Shown piece after piece: positions 9,855-17,508 of a DNA stretch of 64,000 nt. Position 1 is the first letter of the stretch, and the number at the start of each line of letters is the position of its first letter. Both the position numbers and the translations under genes were made by a program. Source of the stretch: Planctomycetota bacterium (GTDB lineage Bacteria > Planctomycetota > Planctomycetia > Gemmatales > Gemmataceae). The notes under the pieces were generated by a model that made no database searches, was not told the origin of the DNA, and was given only the letters and a program-made list of their open reading frames with translations. The stretch spans positions 24,009 through 88,008 of the forward strand of contig RFZJ01000006.1 of assembly GCA_009920765.1 (NCBI GenBank), written 5' to 3'.

Positions 9855-11147
9855 TTATTTTTTGGTGATGGGTGGTGCAGTAAATCCGCCACCGCTTACC
9901 CTTTCAAGAGCAATCAACGCTAATGTCGCTTTATAAATTGCTTCATTCGCAGCAATTCTAATAGTGTTTGCTTGAATACCCGTGGTTATCACTTCATCCA
10001 AAGTGATTTTTCCTCCACGAGGATCAAATCGCTCTTTAAGAGACGCAGCGAGTTTTTCAGCTTCTTCAGCAGACTTAAGATAACTAGTTGCACGATTTCT
10101 GTTTTCAACCCAGCGCAGGTAAGTATTCTCTGCCTCAAGCACAATCAAGCTTTTTGCCTTGTCTGCAACAGCTTGGGCTCTTTCATGTAAAATCTTAGCT
10201 TGATTCACCCGGGATTTTTTTGAACCATAAAGATTTCCTGGCATTTCTGGAGCAATGGCACCAGGCCTATAATTTTCATCCAATGAAGCAATCGGCAAAA
10301 TATTTGCATGAATATCAGAACCTGATGCAAAAGTTTTTCCTGTAAACGCTCTTATTTTTTCCTGCGCTTTGACTTCCAAACATGTTGCATCCACTGCGGA
10401 TTGAGCTTGTATAATTTCGCCCCTTCTAGACTGAGCTTCCGCAATCACTGATTCCCTATTAACCTCAACATTTGGAAGCACCAATACTTTATCTGCTGTT
10501 TGCAAATCCCAATTTATATCTGTGATGCCAATCGCTTCTCTCAATGCTGCCTTAGCCCTTGGAACCCCTTGTACAGCTTCTTCTTTTTTTCCATTGAATA
10601 AATTCAAGTAAACATTAATCTGGTCTATCTGTTTTTTTGAAACATCATTTCTAGAACCCGTTTTAACTATCTCCTTTGCAATATCACCCAGGGTATTAAG
10701 ATCATTGATACCTCGCTCTGCTACATCAAGCTGCTGGTTGGCATAAATGATTGAAACATAGGTGTATGCAATTGAAAAATTTAAATCTAATTCAGATTGT
10801 GAATAATTTGCAGTAGCTGCCGTCATTCCAGTCTGTGCTTGTTGCTTGCGAACAGGCAAATCTTTGGAAATAATTGACAAGAATCTCATCTTATTGATCG
10901 CATCTTGTTTTTCGGCAACGCCCTCAATGCCAAGTTGGGCGGCTTTAATGGAGGAACTGTTAGATCGGCCCATTTCTCGAAGCTGATCGATGTTAAAAGT
11001 GGGAACTTTGCTAACATTTTTTGAAATAACAAGAGGGGTATCCTGAGCAAAAGTAATTTCACCAGCAATTGCAAATTGCATCGCTACAAGGGCACCGCCA
11101 ATGATCCATTTAATTGAGCCGGAGTTTAACCTTATTCGATGCAACAT
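9855..11147 (-). CDS. TolC-like outer membrane efflux protein
   Basis: 430 residues with ATG at 11147 and a good SD (AAGGAG). A signal peptide ends near residue 34 (ITFAQD). The rest is long, Ala/Glu/Lys/Gln-rich helices in two similar halves, typical of the outer membrane efflux protein (OEP) family that forms trimeric beta-barrel/alpha-helical tunnels. The C-terminal half has the usual pattern of helices around LKSAEEAEKLAASLKERF and IRIAANEAIYKATLALIALERVSGG, where the last segment is a hallmark of the family. No inner membrane pump or adaptor gene is adjacent; the only apparent operon partner is the PhnD-like binding protein downstream. Family call is good, exported substrate unknown. Confidence 0.82.
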   Translation of the reverse strand: MLHRIRLNSGSIKWIIGGALVAMQFAIAGEITFAQDTPLVISKNVSKVPTFNIDQLREMGRSNSSSIKAAQLGIEGVAEKQDAINKMRFLSIISKDLPVRKQQAQTGMTAATANYSQSELDLNFSIAYTYVSIIYANQQLDVAERGINDLNTLGDIAKEIVKTGSRNDVSKKQIDQINVYLNLFNGKKEEAVQGVPRAKAALREAIGITDINWDLQTADKVLVLPNVEVNRESVIAEAQSRRGEIIQAQSAVDATCLEVKAQEKIRAFTGKTFASGSDIHANILPIASLDENYRPGAIAPEMPGNLYGSKKSRVNQAKILHERAQAVADKAKSLIVLEAENTYLRWVENRNRATSYLKSAEEAEKLAASLKERFDPRGGKITLDEVITTGIQANTIRIAANEAIYKATLALIALERVSGGGFTAPPITKK

Positions 11148-11418
11148 AAACTGCTCCTTGTAAGCTCAATTGTTTGTAATTTTTTACAATATCAATCGAG
11201 AAAATTTTTATCTTGTCTATCTTTAATCGACTCAACAAATATGGTTCTGAAATCAGGTAATGAATTCGAATGAAATTTTTAAAGGATTCGTTCCGTAAAA
11301 GTGGATTTGGAACTTGGGAGTGATTAGATAAAATGGAAGCATGGAGTAGATTGACAAATGTTTATTCATTAAGCTGGCCTTAATACTATTTACTTTTACA
11401 TTTCTGAAAGATTCGCTA

Positions 11419-12918
11419 ATGGAACTTGAACTATCGTCCGCATGCAAAAGAGCTTTGGATTTTGCTTTTGATCTGGCCTTCGAAGAGGGAAAATTAGAAC
11501 CGGATGCGAAACATTGTATCAGCGCGTTACTAAATGATCCCGAAGGGCCGGTAGCAAATCTTTTAAAGGATTTTGGTTTAAAAGAAACTAGTCTTGTATC
11601 TGAAAAAATAACCACCAATGTTAATGCAAGATCTTCGGTTTTAGAATTTGCTAAAAAACCCTATATAAGTAATAAAATATTTCGAATTTCAAAAAAAGTC
11701 CTAGCCGAACAAGAAGGAACAAGCCTGGGATTCCTTGTTTATCTAGTAGAAGATTTTCATAACACCCAAATAATTCTTGAAGGACTTGGAGTTCAGTGGG
11801 AAAAACTGCTCAGTTGGATTGACAAACAACGCATGGCCCCGTTGGTTTTGGATGTTCCTCTGAATTTAAATGCCTCCACCGAAATTGATTCATGTCTGAG
11901 AATTATGGATGCTGCAGGAAACCGAGTCCGAGAGGGTCTGAGAGTAGTCGATGATTATTGCAGATTCATACTGAATTCGCCCGATTTATGCTCAACAACA
12001 AAAAAGCTAAGGCATGATTTCAATGAAGCACTTCGATGGATCCCTGCTAGCCTGCTTATTTCTCAACGAAATGTTGATGAAGATGTGGGCACAATCATCC
12101 ACACAAACCAAGAATTAACAAGATTAAACGATCAGGATGTTTTTAAGGCAAATATCAAAAGGGTTCAGGAATCCCTTCGATCGCTTGAAGAATTTGGCAA
12201 ATTAGAATCCGCAGATTTCTCGGTGGCAATCGGTGAAATAAGATACCGATCATATGATCTTGAACAAAAAATTTTTCGTTTTTTAAATTTATCTGAAAAA
12301 CTAAATAGCATTAAAATTTATGGACTTTTAGGCACAGAGCATCTTACCCCCACATTCATGGATACGCTTGATTCTCTGCTTGAAAACGGATTGGATATGG
12401 TTCAACTGCGAATTAAAAATATTCCCGACAATAAATTGCTAGAACACGCTTTTGAACTAAAAACGCTAGTCGCACAAAACGGAAAAATACTAATTATAAA
12501 TGATCGTCCTGATATCGCCAAAATAGTTGATGCTGATGGTGTACATTTGGGGCAGGATGACCTGCCTCTTAAAGAAGCGAAATCAATCATTGGAAGAAAT
12601 AAAATCATTGGTATCAGTACCCATAATACAGAGCAGATTCACATGGCTATTGATAATGGCTGTGATTACATTGGGGTTGGTCCGGTTTTTAATTCTAAAA
12701 CCAAAACTTTTAGCAAACTGGCAGGCTTGGAATTTGTTAAAACATCAAACGCCATTTGTACTATTCCCTGGTTTGCTATCGGTGGAATTGACCACCTTAA
12801 TATTTCCCAACTTACCAAACTTGGTGTTAAAAGAATTGCAGTTAGCAATTCATTGTTCAACTCTGAAAACCCCTTAAAAACACTTAAGGCTTTAAAACAT
12901 GCACTAGGTAATGACTAA
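11419..12918 (+). CDS. thiE: Clp-N / ThiD2 / ThiE fusion, thiamine-phosphate synthase
   Basis: Three parts are visible in 499 residues. Residues 1-135 contain two copies of a Clp N-terminal-like helical repeat (LEPDAKHCISALLNDPEGP and a second around FRISKKVLAEQEG). Residues about 155-290 match the ThiD2 domain found before ThiE in cyanobacteria (RIMDAAGNRVREGLRVVDDY, then RVQESLRSLEEFGKL). Residues about 300-499 are ThiE, which couples HMP-pyrophosphate and thiazole phosphate into thiamine phosphate: MVQLRIKN, INDRPDIA, DGVHLGQDDLP, GVGPVFNSKTK and AIGGI are all intact. No other thiamine gene is next to it, and no TPP riboswitch is visible in the 271 bp upstream. The Clp-like head is the odd part. 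Confidence 0.9.
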   Translation: MELELSSACKRALDFAFDLAFEEGKLEPDAKHCISALLNDPEGPVANLLKDFGLKETSLVSEKITTNVNARSSVLEFAKKPYISNKIFRISKKVLAEQEGTSLGFLVYLVEDFHNTQIILEGLGVQWEKLLSWIDKQRMAPLVLDVPLNLNASTEIDSCLRIMDAAGNRVREGLRVVDDYCRFILNSPDLCSTTKKLRHDFNEALRWIPASLLISQRNVDEDVGTIIHTNQELTRLNDQDVFKANIKRVQESLRSLEEFGKLESADFSVAIGEIRYRSYDLEQKIFRFLNLSEKLNSIKIYGLLGTEHLTPTFMDTLDSLLENGLDMVQLRIKNIPDNKLLEHAFELKTLVAQNGKILIINDRPDIAKIVDADGVHLGQDDLPLKEAKSIIGRNKIIGISTHNTEQIHMAIDNGCDYIGVGPVFNSKTKTFSKLAGLEFVKTSNAICTIPWFAIGGIDHLNISQLTKLGVKRIAVSNSLFNSENPLKTLKALKHALGND

Positions 12919-12939
12919 ATGGGAAATTAATTAAAAAAA

Positions 12940-12957
12940 GGCCAGTAAAAACTGGCC
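12940..12957. terminator. Bidirectional intrinsic terminator between thiE and a convergent secreted-protein gene
   Basis: A 7-bp stem (GGCCAGT/ACTGGCC) with an AAAA loop is flanked by A-rich sequence on the left and CTTTT on the right, so it can act on both strands, ending thiE (+) and the small secreted-protein gene (-). Confidence 0.8.
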
Positions 12958-12978
12958 CTTTTAGTAACTTTTACAAAA

Positions 12979-13359
12979 TTAATCCACCATAAAATAATCT
13001 CGAGCACTTCTTACATAAGGATGAGTAGGAAACGACATCCCTGGATAGCCTTTAGATTTTTGATTTATTGCATCACATCCAAATGCTGGTAATGGCCCGT
13101 TGCAAGGAGGGAATGGTGGTTTTACGTAATAATTAGGGCCATATGTTACACCATAACAATTTGTGTAATAAAAACCTGGCCCAGTCATGTCTGGAGCCTT
13201 AGGAATGTAATAAACAAAGTATGGTGGAGCTTGTTGCTGCGCATTTATTTGCCCGGAAAAGGGCACTGGTTGTGAAATATTTGGCTGGGATTGCTGGCCT
13301 AAAGAGTGTGAAACAACAAAAACCAAAGCTAAAATACTACTTAAAAACTTAATTTTCAT
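12979..13359 (-). CDS. Small secreted Pro/Tyr-rich protein, function unknown
   Basis: Start at ATG 13359, preceded by GGGAGGAC at good spacing; the longer frame from 13383 adds only an unsupported MFPGMGGL. About 126 residues: signal peptide 1-21 (ends VSHSLGQQ), then a Gln/Pro-rich linker, then a Tyr/Pro-rich region with four cysteines (TNCYGVTYGP, PPCNGP, FGCDAI). It ends with YVRSARDYFMVD. I do not recognise a family. The composition resembles other small exported proteins in this window (genes ending at 13551, 16862 and 42823), suggesting a cell-envelope or surface role, which is inference only. Confidence 0.72.
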   Translation of the reverse strand: MKIKFLSSILALVFVVSHSLGQQSQPNISQPVPFSGQINAQQQAPPYFVYYIPKAPDMTGPGFYYTNCYGVTYGPNYYVKPPFPPCNGPLPAFGCDAINQKSKGYPGMSFPTHPYVRSARDYFMVD

Positions 13360-13499
13360 AAGTCCTCCCATCCCTGGAAACATGGCTAATGAAAAAAACT
13401 TAGCACATAATTAAGGATCGAAGGCGTTTACTTTTTTTAATTAAGCCAATCAGACAATTGGTTAATGGCAAAATCCGATTAACCGCTAAATAAATAAAA

Positions 13500-13528
13500 G
13501 AAGCCATCGAGATATACCCGATGGCTTC
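13500..13528. terminator. Strong hairpin terminator
   Basis: A perfect 10-bp stem (GAAGCCATCG/CGATGGCTTC) with a 9-nt loop. On the minus strand it is followed by TTTTATTTATTTA and lies just past the stop of the secreted-protein gene at 13551-14036, so it should terminate that gene. Confidence 0.82.
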
Positions 13529-13550
13529 TTTTCATACTACTCATACCAAC

Positions 13551-14036
13551 TTAATTACCGGCACCAGGGATGTAATTTACCGGCATAGGTGGGAAGTTTC
13601 CACTGGCAGGCATTGCGCCACCCGCTGGCATCACACCATAGCCTGCAGGCATTCCACCGCTTACAGGAGGGCCGCCTACTGCACCGTTTGGAACAGCCCA
13701 CTGAAGGCCAGGGCTTACAAAAACTGGTGCATAATTAACTCGACCGTTCGAACCACAGCCTGGTCCGCTATTGATTTGATATCCATGATTTTTATAGTAG
13801 GCTACCCAATCAATATTATCTAAAGCACCGTAGTATTTTTCCATTGCATGGTAATAGTCATGCCAAAACTTTTGAAGTCTTTCTTCTTCAGGGGTTAGGC
13901 ATTTATATCGTTTTGCAAAAATATTGTACCAAGGTTGCCAGCCGCTGTACCCTAAGGAACCCCAGCTTGCATGAACATTATTAGAACCAATGGCCAATCC
14001 AGCCAAAACACCAAAAATTAAGGCAAACCGCTTCAT
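13551..14036 (-). CDS. Secreted protein with aromatic-rich middle and Gly/Pro/Met-rich tail, function unknown
   Basis: Start placed at ATG 14036 (MKRFALIFGVLAGLAIGS), with GGAG motifs upstream and a clear signal peptide; the longer frame from 14114 would bury it. About 161 residues. The mature N-terminal part is Trp/Tyr-rich (ASWGSLGYSGWQPWYNIF, FWHDYYHAMEKYYG) and predicted helical; the last 60 residues are repeats of Gly, Pro, Met and Ala (for example GGMPAGYGVMPAGGAMPA), low complexity and probably extended. No known family is recognised. Ends in a strong terminator. Likely exported; role unknown. Confidence 0.75.
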   Translation of the reverse strand: MKRFALIFGVLAGLAIGSNNVHASWGSLGYSGWQPWYNIFAKRYKCLTPEEERLQKFWHDYYHAMEKYYGALDNIDWVAYYKNHGYQINSGPGCGSNGRVNYAPVFVSPGLQWAVPNGAVGGPPVSGGMPAGYGVMPAGGAMPASGNFPPMPVNYIPGAGN

Positions 14037-14288
14037 CTCCGACTCCTTTACAGAATATAAGAGCTTATCGCTGTCGAAATCCATTTCGACCCCCACCTTG
14101 AGCGATACGCCCAAAGGCCTGCGGCATTGCCAAATTGTTTATCGCCGCATTTCACTAATAATCAAATCGGAAGAAATATAAGGAACAAACGGAATAATAG
14201 TGATTTGTTAAACAGATTTCCCAACCGGAGAGCCGAAAAACTGGCAGACTCGCCCTAATCTTCCTATTTTTACAAAATAAAAAAGTTA

Positions 14289-15737
14289 CTAAGACTTACC
14301 TGATTGGAGCTTTTGTTGAATGCTATGAAGAAGAAAATTAAGATCGTACTCCATATTTGCAAATTGAACACGCGAATCAAATTTAATCAAGGACTCAATC
14401 TTTTTTTCGCCTGCAATTACGGTGCTATGATTTCGATTCCCAAAGTAACTGCCAATTTCACGATAAGTAAATGAAGAATTTTTCCGAGCTAGATACATTG
14501 CAAGGTTTCGTGGAAAAGACATTTTTTCTTCCCTGACCCCAGATTTTAAAGCACCAGGAGCTAACATAAGAAAAGTGCTTACAACTTCATCTATGTCTTG
14601 TAAACTTATCGACCTAAATACACACTTTACAAAACCACCAACAATAGTTCGTGCCAATTCCATACTCGGTAGTATGCGATTTATTCTTACATAATTAGAT
14701 ATTTGCTTTAAGACTCCAAGAATTACCCGAACATTACCTCGAATCTCTTTGCTAATATAGTCGACAACCTCGGTACTGATTTCTTGGTTCGACAGCATTG
14801 CCCAATAACGCTTTATTAAAGCAACTCTTAATGAATCTTCAGGAATACCAACAGAACAAATCATACCAGACATTAAACGGTCTAGCAGTTCGGGCATGAT
14901 TTTCTTTGCCATTCTTGGATGACAATCCATTCCTACAATAATGTTGCCACCTTTTTGAGTGATAACATCAAGGTTAAGCATAAGTTCTTTTTGAGTGGCA
15001 GGTTTATCTGCAAGAAGGTGAACATCATCAAAAACAAACAATGAATTTGAACGAATTTTAGAACGAAATGCAGGCATGCGATTTTTTTGCATCGCAACAA
15101 CAAACTGACTTGTAAATTCTTCTGCAGATATGAACTCTGCAACCAACAAGGGAAAGGAATTTTTAAAAGACCTATAAGATGATTCCAAAAGATGTGTTTT
15201 CCCACATCCTTGAGGGCCAAAAATCACCAATGGGCTTGTGTCTGTTCTTTTTTCAACACTTAAACTACGGGCCATTTCAAATGCTAGTTTGTTCGATTCC
15301 CCAACGACAAAAGACTTAAAATCAAGCCAGTCTCTTTTATGAGCATCTTTTGTTCCAGGCACTTTATTTAATGAAGTAACTTCTTTTGATTTAGCAATTG
15401 TTAAATCAGAAACGCTTACTTCCGGCGCACTTATTTGAACCGGGACCTCAACATTTTTCAATTCTGAGGTTGGCAATTCTGGATGTGAAATTTGAAAAAC
15501 AACTTGCCTAGCACCGCGAATACAATCTTTCAGCGACTCTTCGATATCTTTACGAAACTTACTATTAAGCCATTCTAGAAAATGATTGTTAGGCACCAAA
15601 ACAACCAACTTATCGTCATTCAACAAGAAAGAAACAAACTTCCCAAACCACAGATCAAACCGTGGTTTTCCAATTCGCGCAATAAGTAATTTCTCCAAGG
15701 TTGGAACATCCAACTCTTGAATGATTGGGGTAATCAT
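14289..15737 (-). CDS. dnaA: Chromosomal replication initiator DnaA
   Basis: 482 residues with the DnaA domain order: N-terminal DnaB-interaction/self-assembly domain (about 1-85), variable linker (85-135), AAA+ ATPase with Walker A GPQGCGKTHLL and Walker B FVFDDVHLL, and C-terminal helix-turn-helix DnaA-box binding domain with FGNRNHSTVIAGEKKIE. This last motif differs from the usual FGGRDHSTV. DnaA melts oriC in its ATP form. Start at ATG 15737; no strong SD. Unlike the common dnaA-dnaN-recF arrangement, the neighbours are a GNAT gene and secreted-protein genes. I see no cluster of TTATCCACA boxes in the 173 bp upstream or in the flanks, so no origin can be claimed here. Confidence 0.95.
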   Translation of the reverse strand: MITPIIQELDVPTLEKLLIARIGKPRFDLWFGKFVSFLLNDDKLVVLVPNNHFLEWLNSKFRKDIEESLKDCIRGARQVVFQISHPELPTSELKNVEVPVQISAPEVSVSDLTIAKSKEVTSLNKVPGTKDAHKRDWLDFKSFVVGESNKLAFEMARSLSVEKRTDTSPLVIFGPQGCGKTHLLESSYRSFKNSFPLLVAEFISAEEFTSQFVVAMQKNRMPAFRSKIRSNSLFVFDDVHLLADKPATQKELMLNLDVITQKGGNIIVGMDCHPRMAKKIMPELLDRLMSGMICSVGIPEDSLRVALIKRYWAMLSNQEISTEVVDYISKEIRGNVRVILGVLKQISNYVRINRILPSMELARTIVGGFVKCVFRSISLQDIDEVVSTFLMLAPGALKSGVREEKMSFPRNLAMYLARKNSSFTYREIGSYFGNRNHSTVIAGEKKIESLIKFDSRVQFANMEYDLNFLLHSIQQKLQSGKS

Positions 15738-15910
15738 ACAACTCTAATATAAATCAAATGAACCAAGAATGATCAGAAGCAAAAGTAGTCGGGAAACAAC
15801 GTTTGCCACCTTCAGAGAGTAGTAATTTAGACACTGGAATTTTTTTAGCAAATCAAATTTTAAAATCTTTTAAAAGTTCTTTATACAAGGTCTATTTTCC
15901 CCGAAAAAAA

Positions 15911-16825
15911 TCAGCCCTCTGCCAAAAATAAAATACGCTTCTTTGTAATTTTCATCCCAGCACGCAAATATAATTTAATTGCAGGAAAATTACCTTCGTC
16001 AACAACGACGGTCAATTTATTGACTTTTTCTATTGCAAGTATTCTTAAAGTTTCATCAATCAAAGCACGACCAAAGCCCTTTGCTCTATATTCCTCCGCA
16101 ATACCAAAATAAGCAATTTCGGCTTGATCTTCATGTTTTACAACAAAAACTATCCCCGCCATTATTTCTCCAAATTTCGCCACCTGAGACCCTTTTGCAT
16201 CCAAAAGTGGGTGGTAAACCAACGAATTAAAAACATTGGTAATATTTCTGAATTTCAATCCTTCCGGACAGTCAAGAGTATTTGTCGAAGTACGAAAAAA
16301 CAAATCATTTAATTGTTCGAGGGAAAAATCACTAAAAGGCAAAAAATGAAGGTTGATATTTGTACTAACATTTGGAACATAAGCACCGACACTTAATGTC
16401 AGGTCAGAAAAATTTGTGATATATCTCATTCCAGCTGTAATAAACAAATGCTTTATTCTATCGATTACCGAATTTGAATCGATAAACAATTGCTTACCAA
16501 TTCCTGATGTTGATTTAAAAATAACACTTAAGCAATCACTTATTACCGATTCCACATCTTGATTTAATTCGGTTGTGGATAGTTCTGAAATAAAAATATC
16601 AAGTTCGTAAAAATCGTTGCATTCTTGAACTGCACTCACATAAAGCAATGGTGTTTTCTTGAAATAATCAAAAATTGCTTGAACTAATACATGCTTCGTT
16701 TTAACTAATGATCCAAAAAAATTCACCAACTCCAAATTAAAAGGACAAACACAACTAATCAATTGATCAATTGTGTCTGCTTTGGAATCAAATGCTTTAA
16801 TTTCAAAACTATTCCGCAAGTTCAT
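15911..16825 (-). CDS. GNAT family N-acetyltransferase with long N-terminal region
   Basis: About 304 residues starting at ATG 16825 (a GTG directly before it is possible; AAGGGA precedes both). The C-terminal 100 residues form a GNAT fold: MAGIVFVVKHEDQAEIAYFGI is the central strand pair, EEYRAKGFGRALIDETL contains the acetyl-CoA pyrophosphate loop (RAKGFGRA), and NFPAIKLYLRAGM is the usual terminal NxxAxxLYxxxGF-type motif. Residues 1-190 are not recognised, and might be a second, decayed acetyltransferase fold. Substrate unknown. It is upstream of dnaA on the same strand, 173 bp away, with no visible terminator between. Confidence 0.82.
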   Translation of the reverse strand: MNLRNSFEIKAFDSKADTIDQLISCVCPFNLELVNFFGSLVKTKHVLVQAIFDYFKKTPLLYVSAVQECNDFYELDIFISELSTTELNQDVESVISDCLSVIFKSTSGIGKQLFIDSNSVIDRIKHLFITAGMRYITNFSDLTLSVGAYVPNVSTNINLHFLPFSDFSLEQLNDLFFRTSTNTLDCPEGLKFRNITNVFNSLVYHPLLDAKGSQVAKFGEIMAGIVFVVKHEDQAEIAYFGIAEEYRAKGFGRALIDETLRILAIEKVNKLTVVVDEGNFPAIKLYLRAGMKITKKRILFLAEG

Positions 16826-16861
16826 CACCCTATCCCTTAAAGGACCAGATGAAAAACTAAA

Positions 16862-17266
16862 CTATTTTTGGCCGGAACCAACACCAAATTGAGTCGGGGT
16901 ATCAAACATTCGATGCCCAGTAGAGGTAAAATCCCTCCAACCAGTCGGACTCCAATTTAAATTGTTTTTACAATTCCCTGTACCAGTTTTTTCGGTGCAA
17001 GCTGGTTGAAAATACAAATATAACGGGGTGGGCCTTACCCCTTGAGTTCTTGGCCCAGAATAGTTTCTTCCTTGATTTTCTTCTTTATTACCCATCCAGG
17101 CCTTAAGTTTAGTTAAACAAGAACCAGTATTTTTTTTGCAGGTTTCGCAACTGGACTGAGAGTCAGAGGTACTATTAATTGAAGGAACAACCAAGTTGTC
17201 GCCACCAACTGCCGATCCAATGGCCAAAAAAAACACACCAAGCGAGTTTACCAAATACTTATTCAT
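16862..17266 (-). CDS. Small secreted Cys-containing protein, function unknown
   Basis: Start taken as ATG 17266 (MNKYLVNSLGVFFLAIGSAV), which gives a clean signal peptide; AAGG lies upstream. About 134 residues. The mature part has a CETCKK motif followed by SCL, and later PACTEKTGTGNCKNN, so five cysteines in all; disulfides or metal binding are possible. The C-terminal stretch (WSPTGWRDFTSTGHRMFDTP) is aromatic and polar. No family recognised. It lies 36 bp upstream of the GNAT gene on the same strand and could be co-transcribed with GNAT and dnaA. Confidence 0.7.
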   Translation of the reverse strand: MNKYLVNSLGVFFLAIGSAVGGDNLVVPSINSTSDSQSSCETCKKNTGSCLTKLKAWMGNKEENQGRNYSGPRTQGVRPTPLYLYFQPACTEKTGTGNCKNNLNWSPTGWRDFTSTGHRMFDTPTQFGVGSGQK

Positions 17267-17508
17267 GATGTTTACCTTACCCAAAGTAAAAAACCGATAA
17301 TCTTTGAATGTAATCGGCTGCACTAGTGACCAAGAAAAAGCTTAAAACCTAAAAACTCAAAATAACGTATTCTTCAGCAATAATAATCGATCAATCTTAA
17401 CCAATTGTCCATTTAGATGAGCTTGACAGTTACATTCTGAATATAAAACAAATAAAATTACAGAGTAGAAATCCAATAACTGTTACTTTGAAAATCTGGA
17501 AAACAATC

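Noticed and set aside
16570..16580. A near-match to the DnaA box (CTATCCACAA on the minus strand) in the GNAT gene close to dnaA
   Set aside because: Single site inside a coding region; no cluster around it, so it is not evidence of an origin.
17423..17446. TTGACA followed by TATAAA before the zinc-ribbon gene
   Set aside because: The spacer is only 13 bp, too short for a standard sigma-70 promoter.
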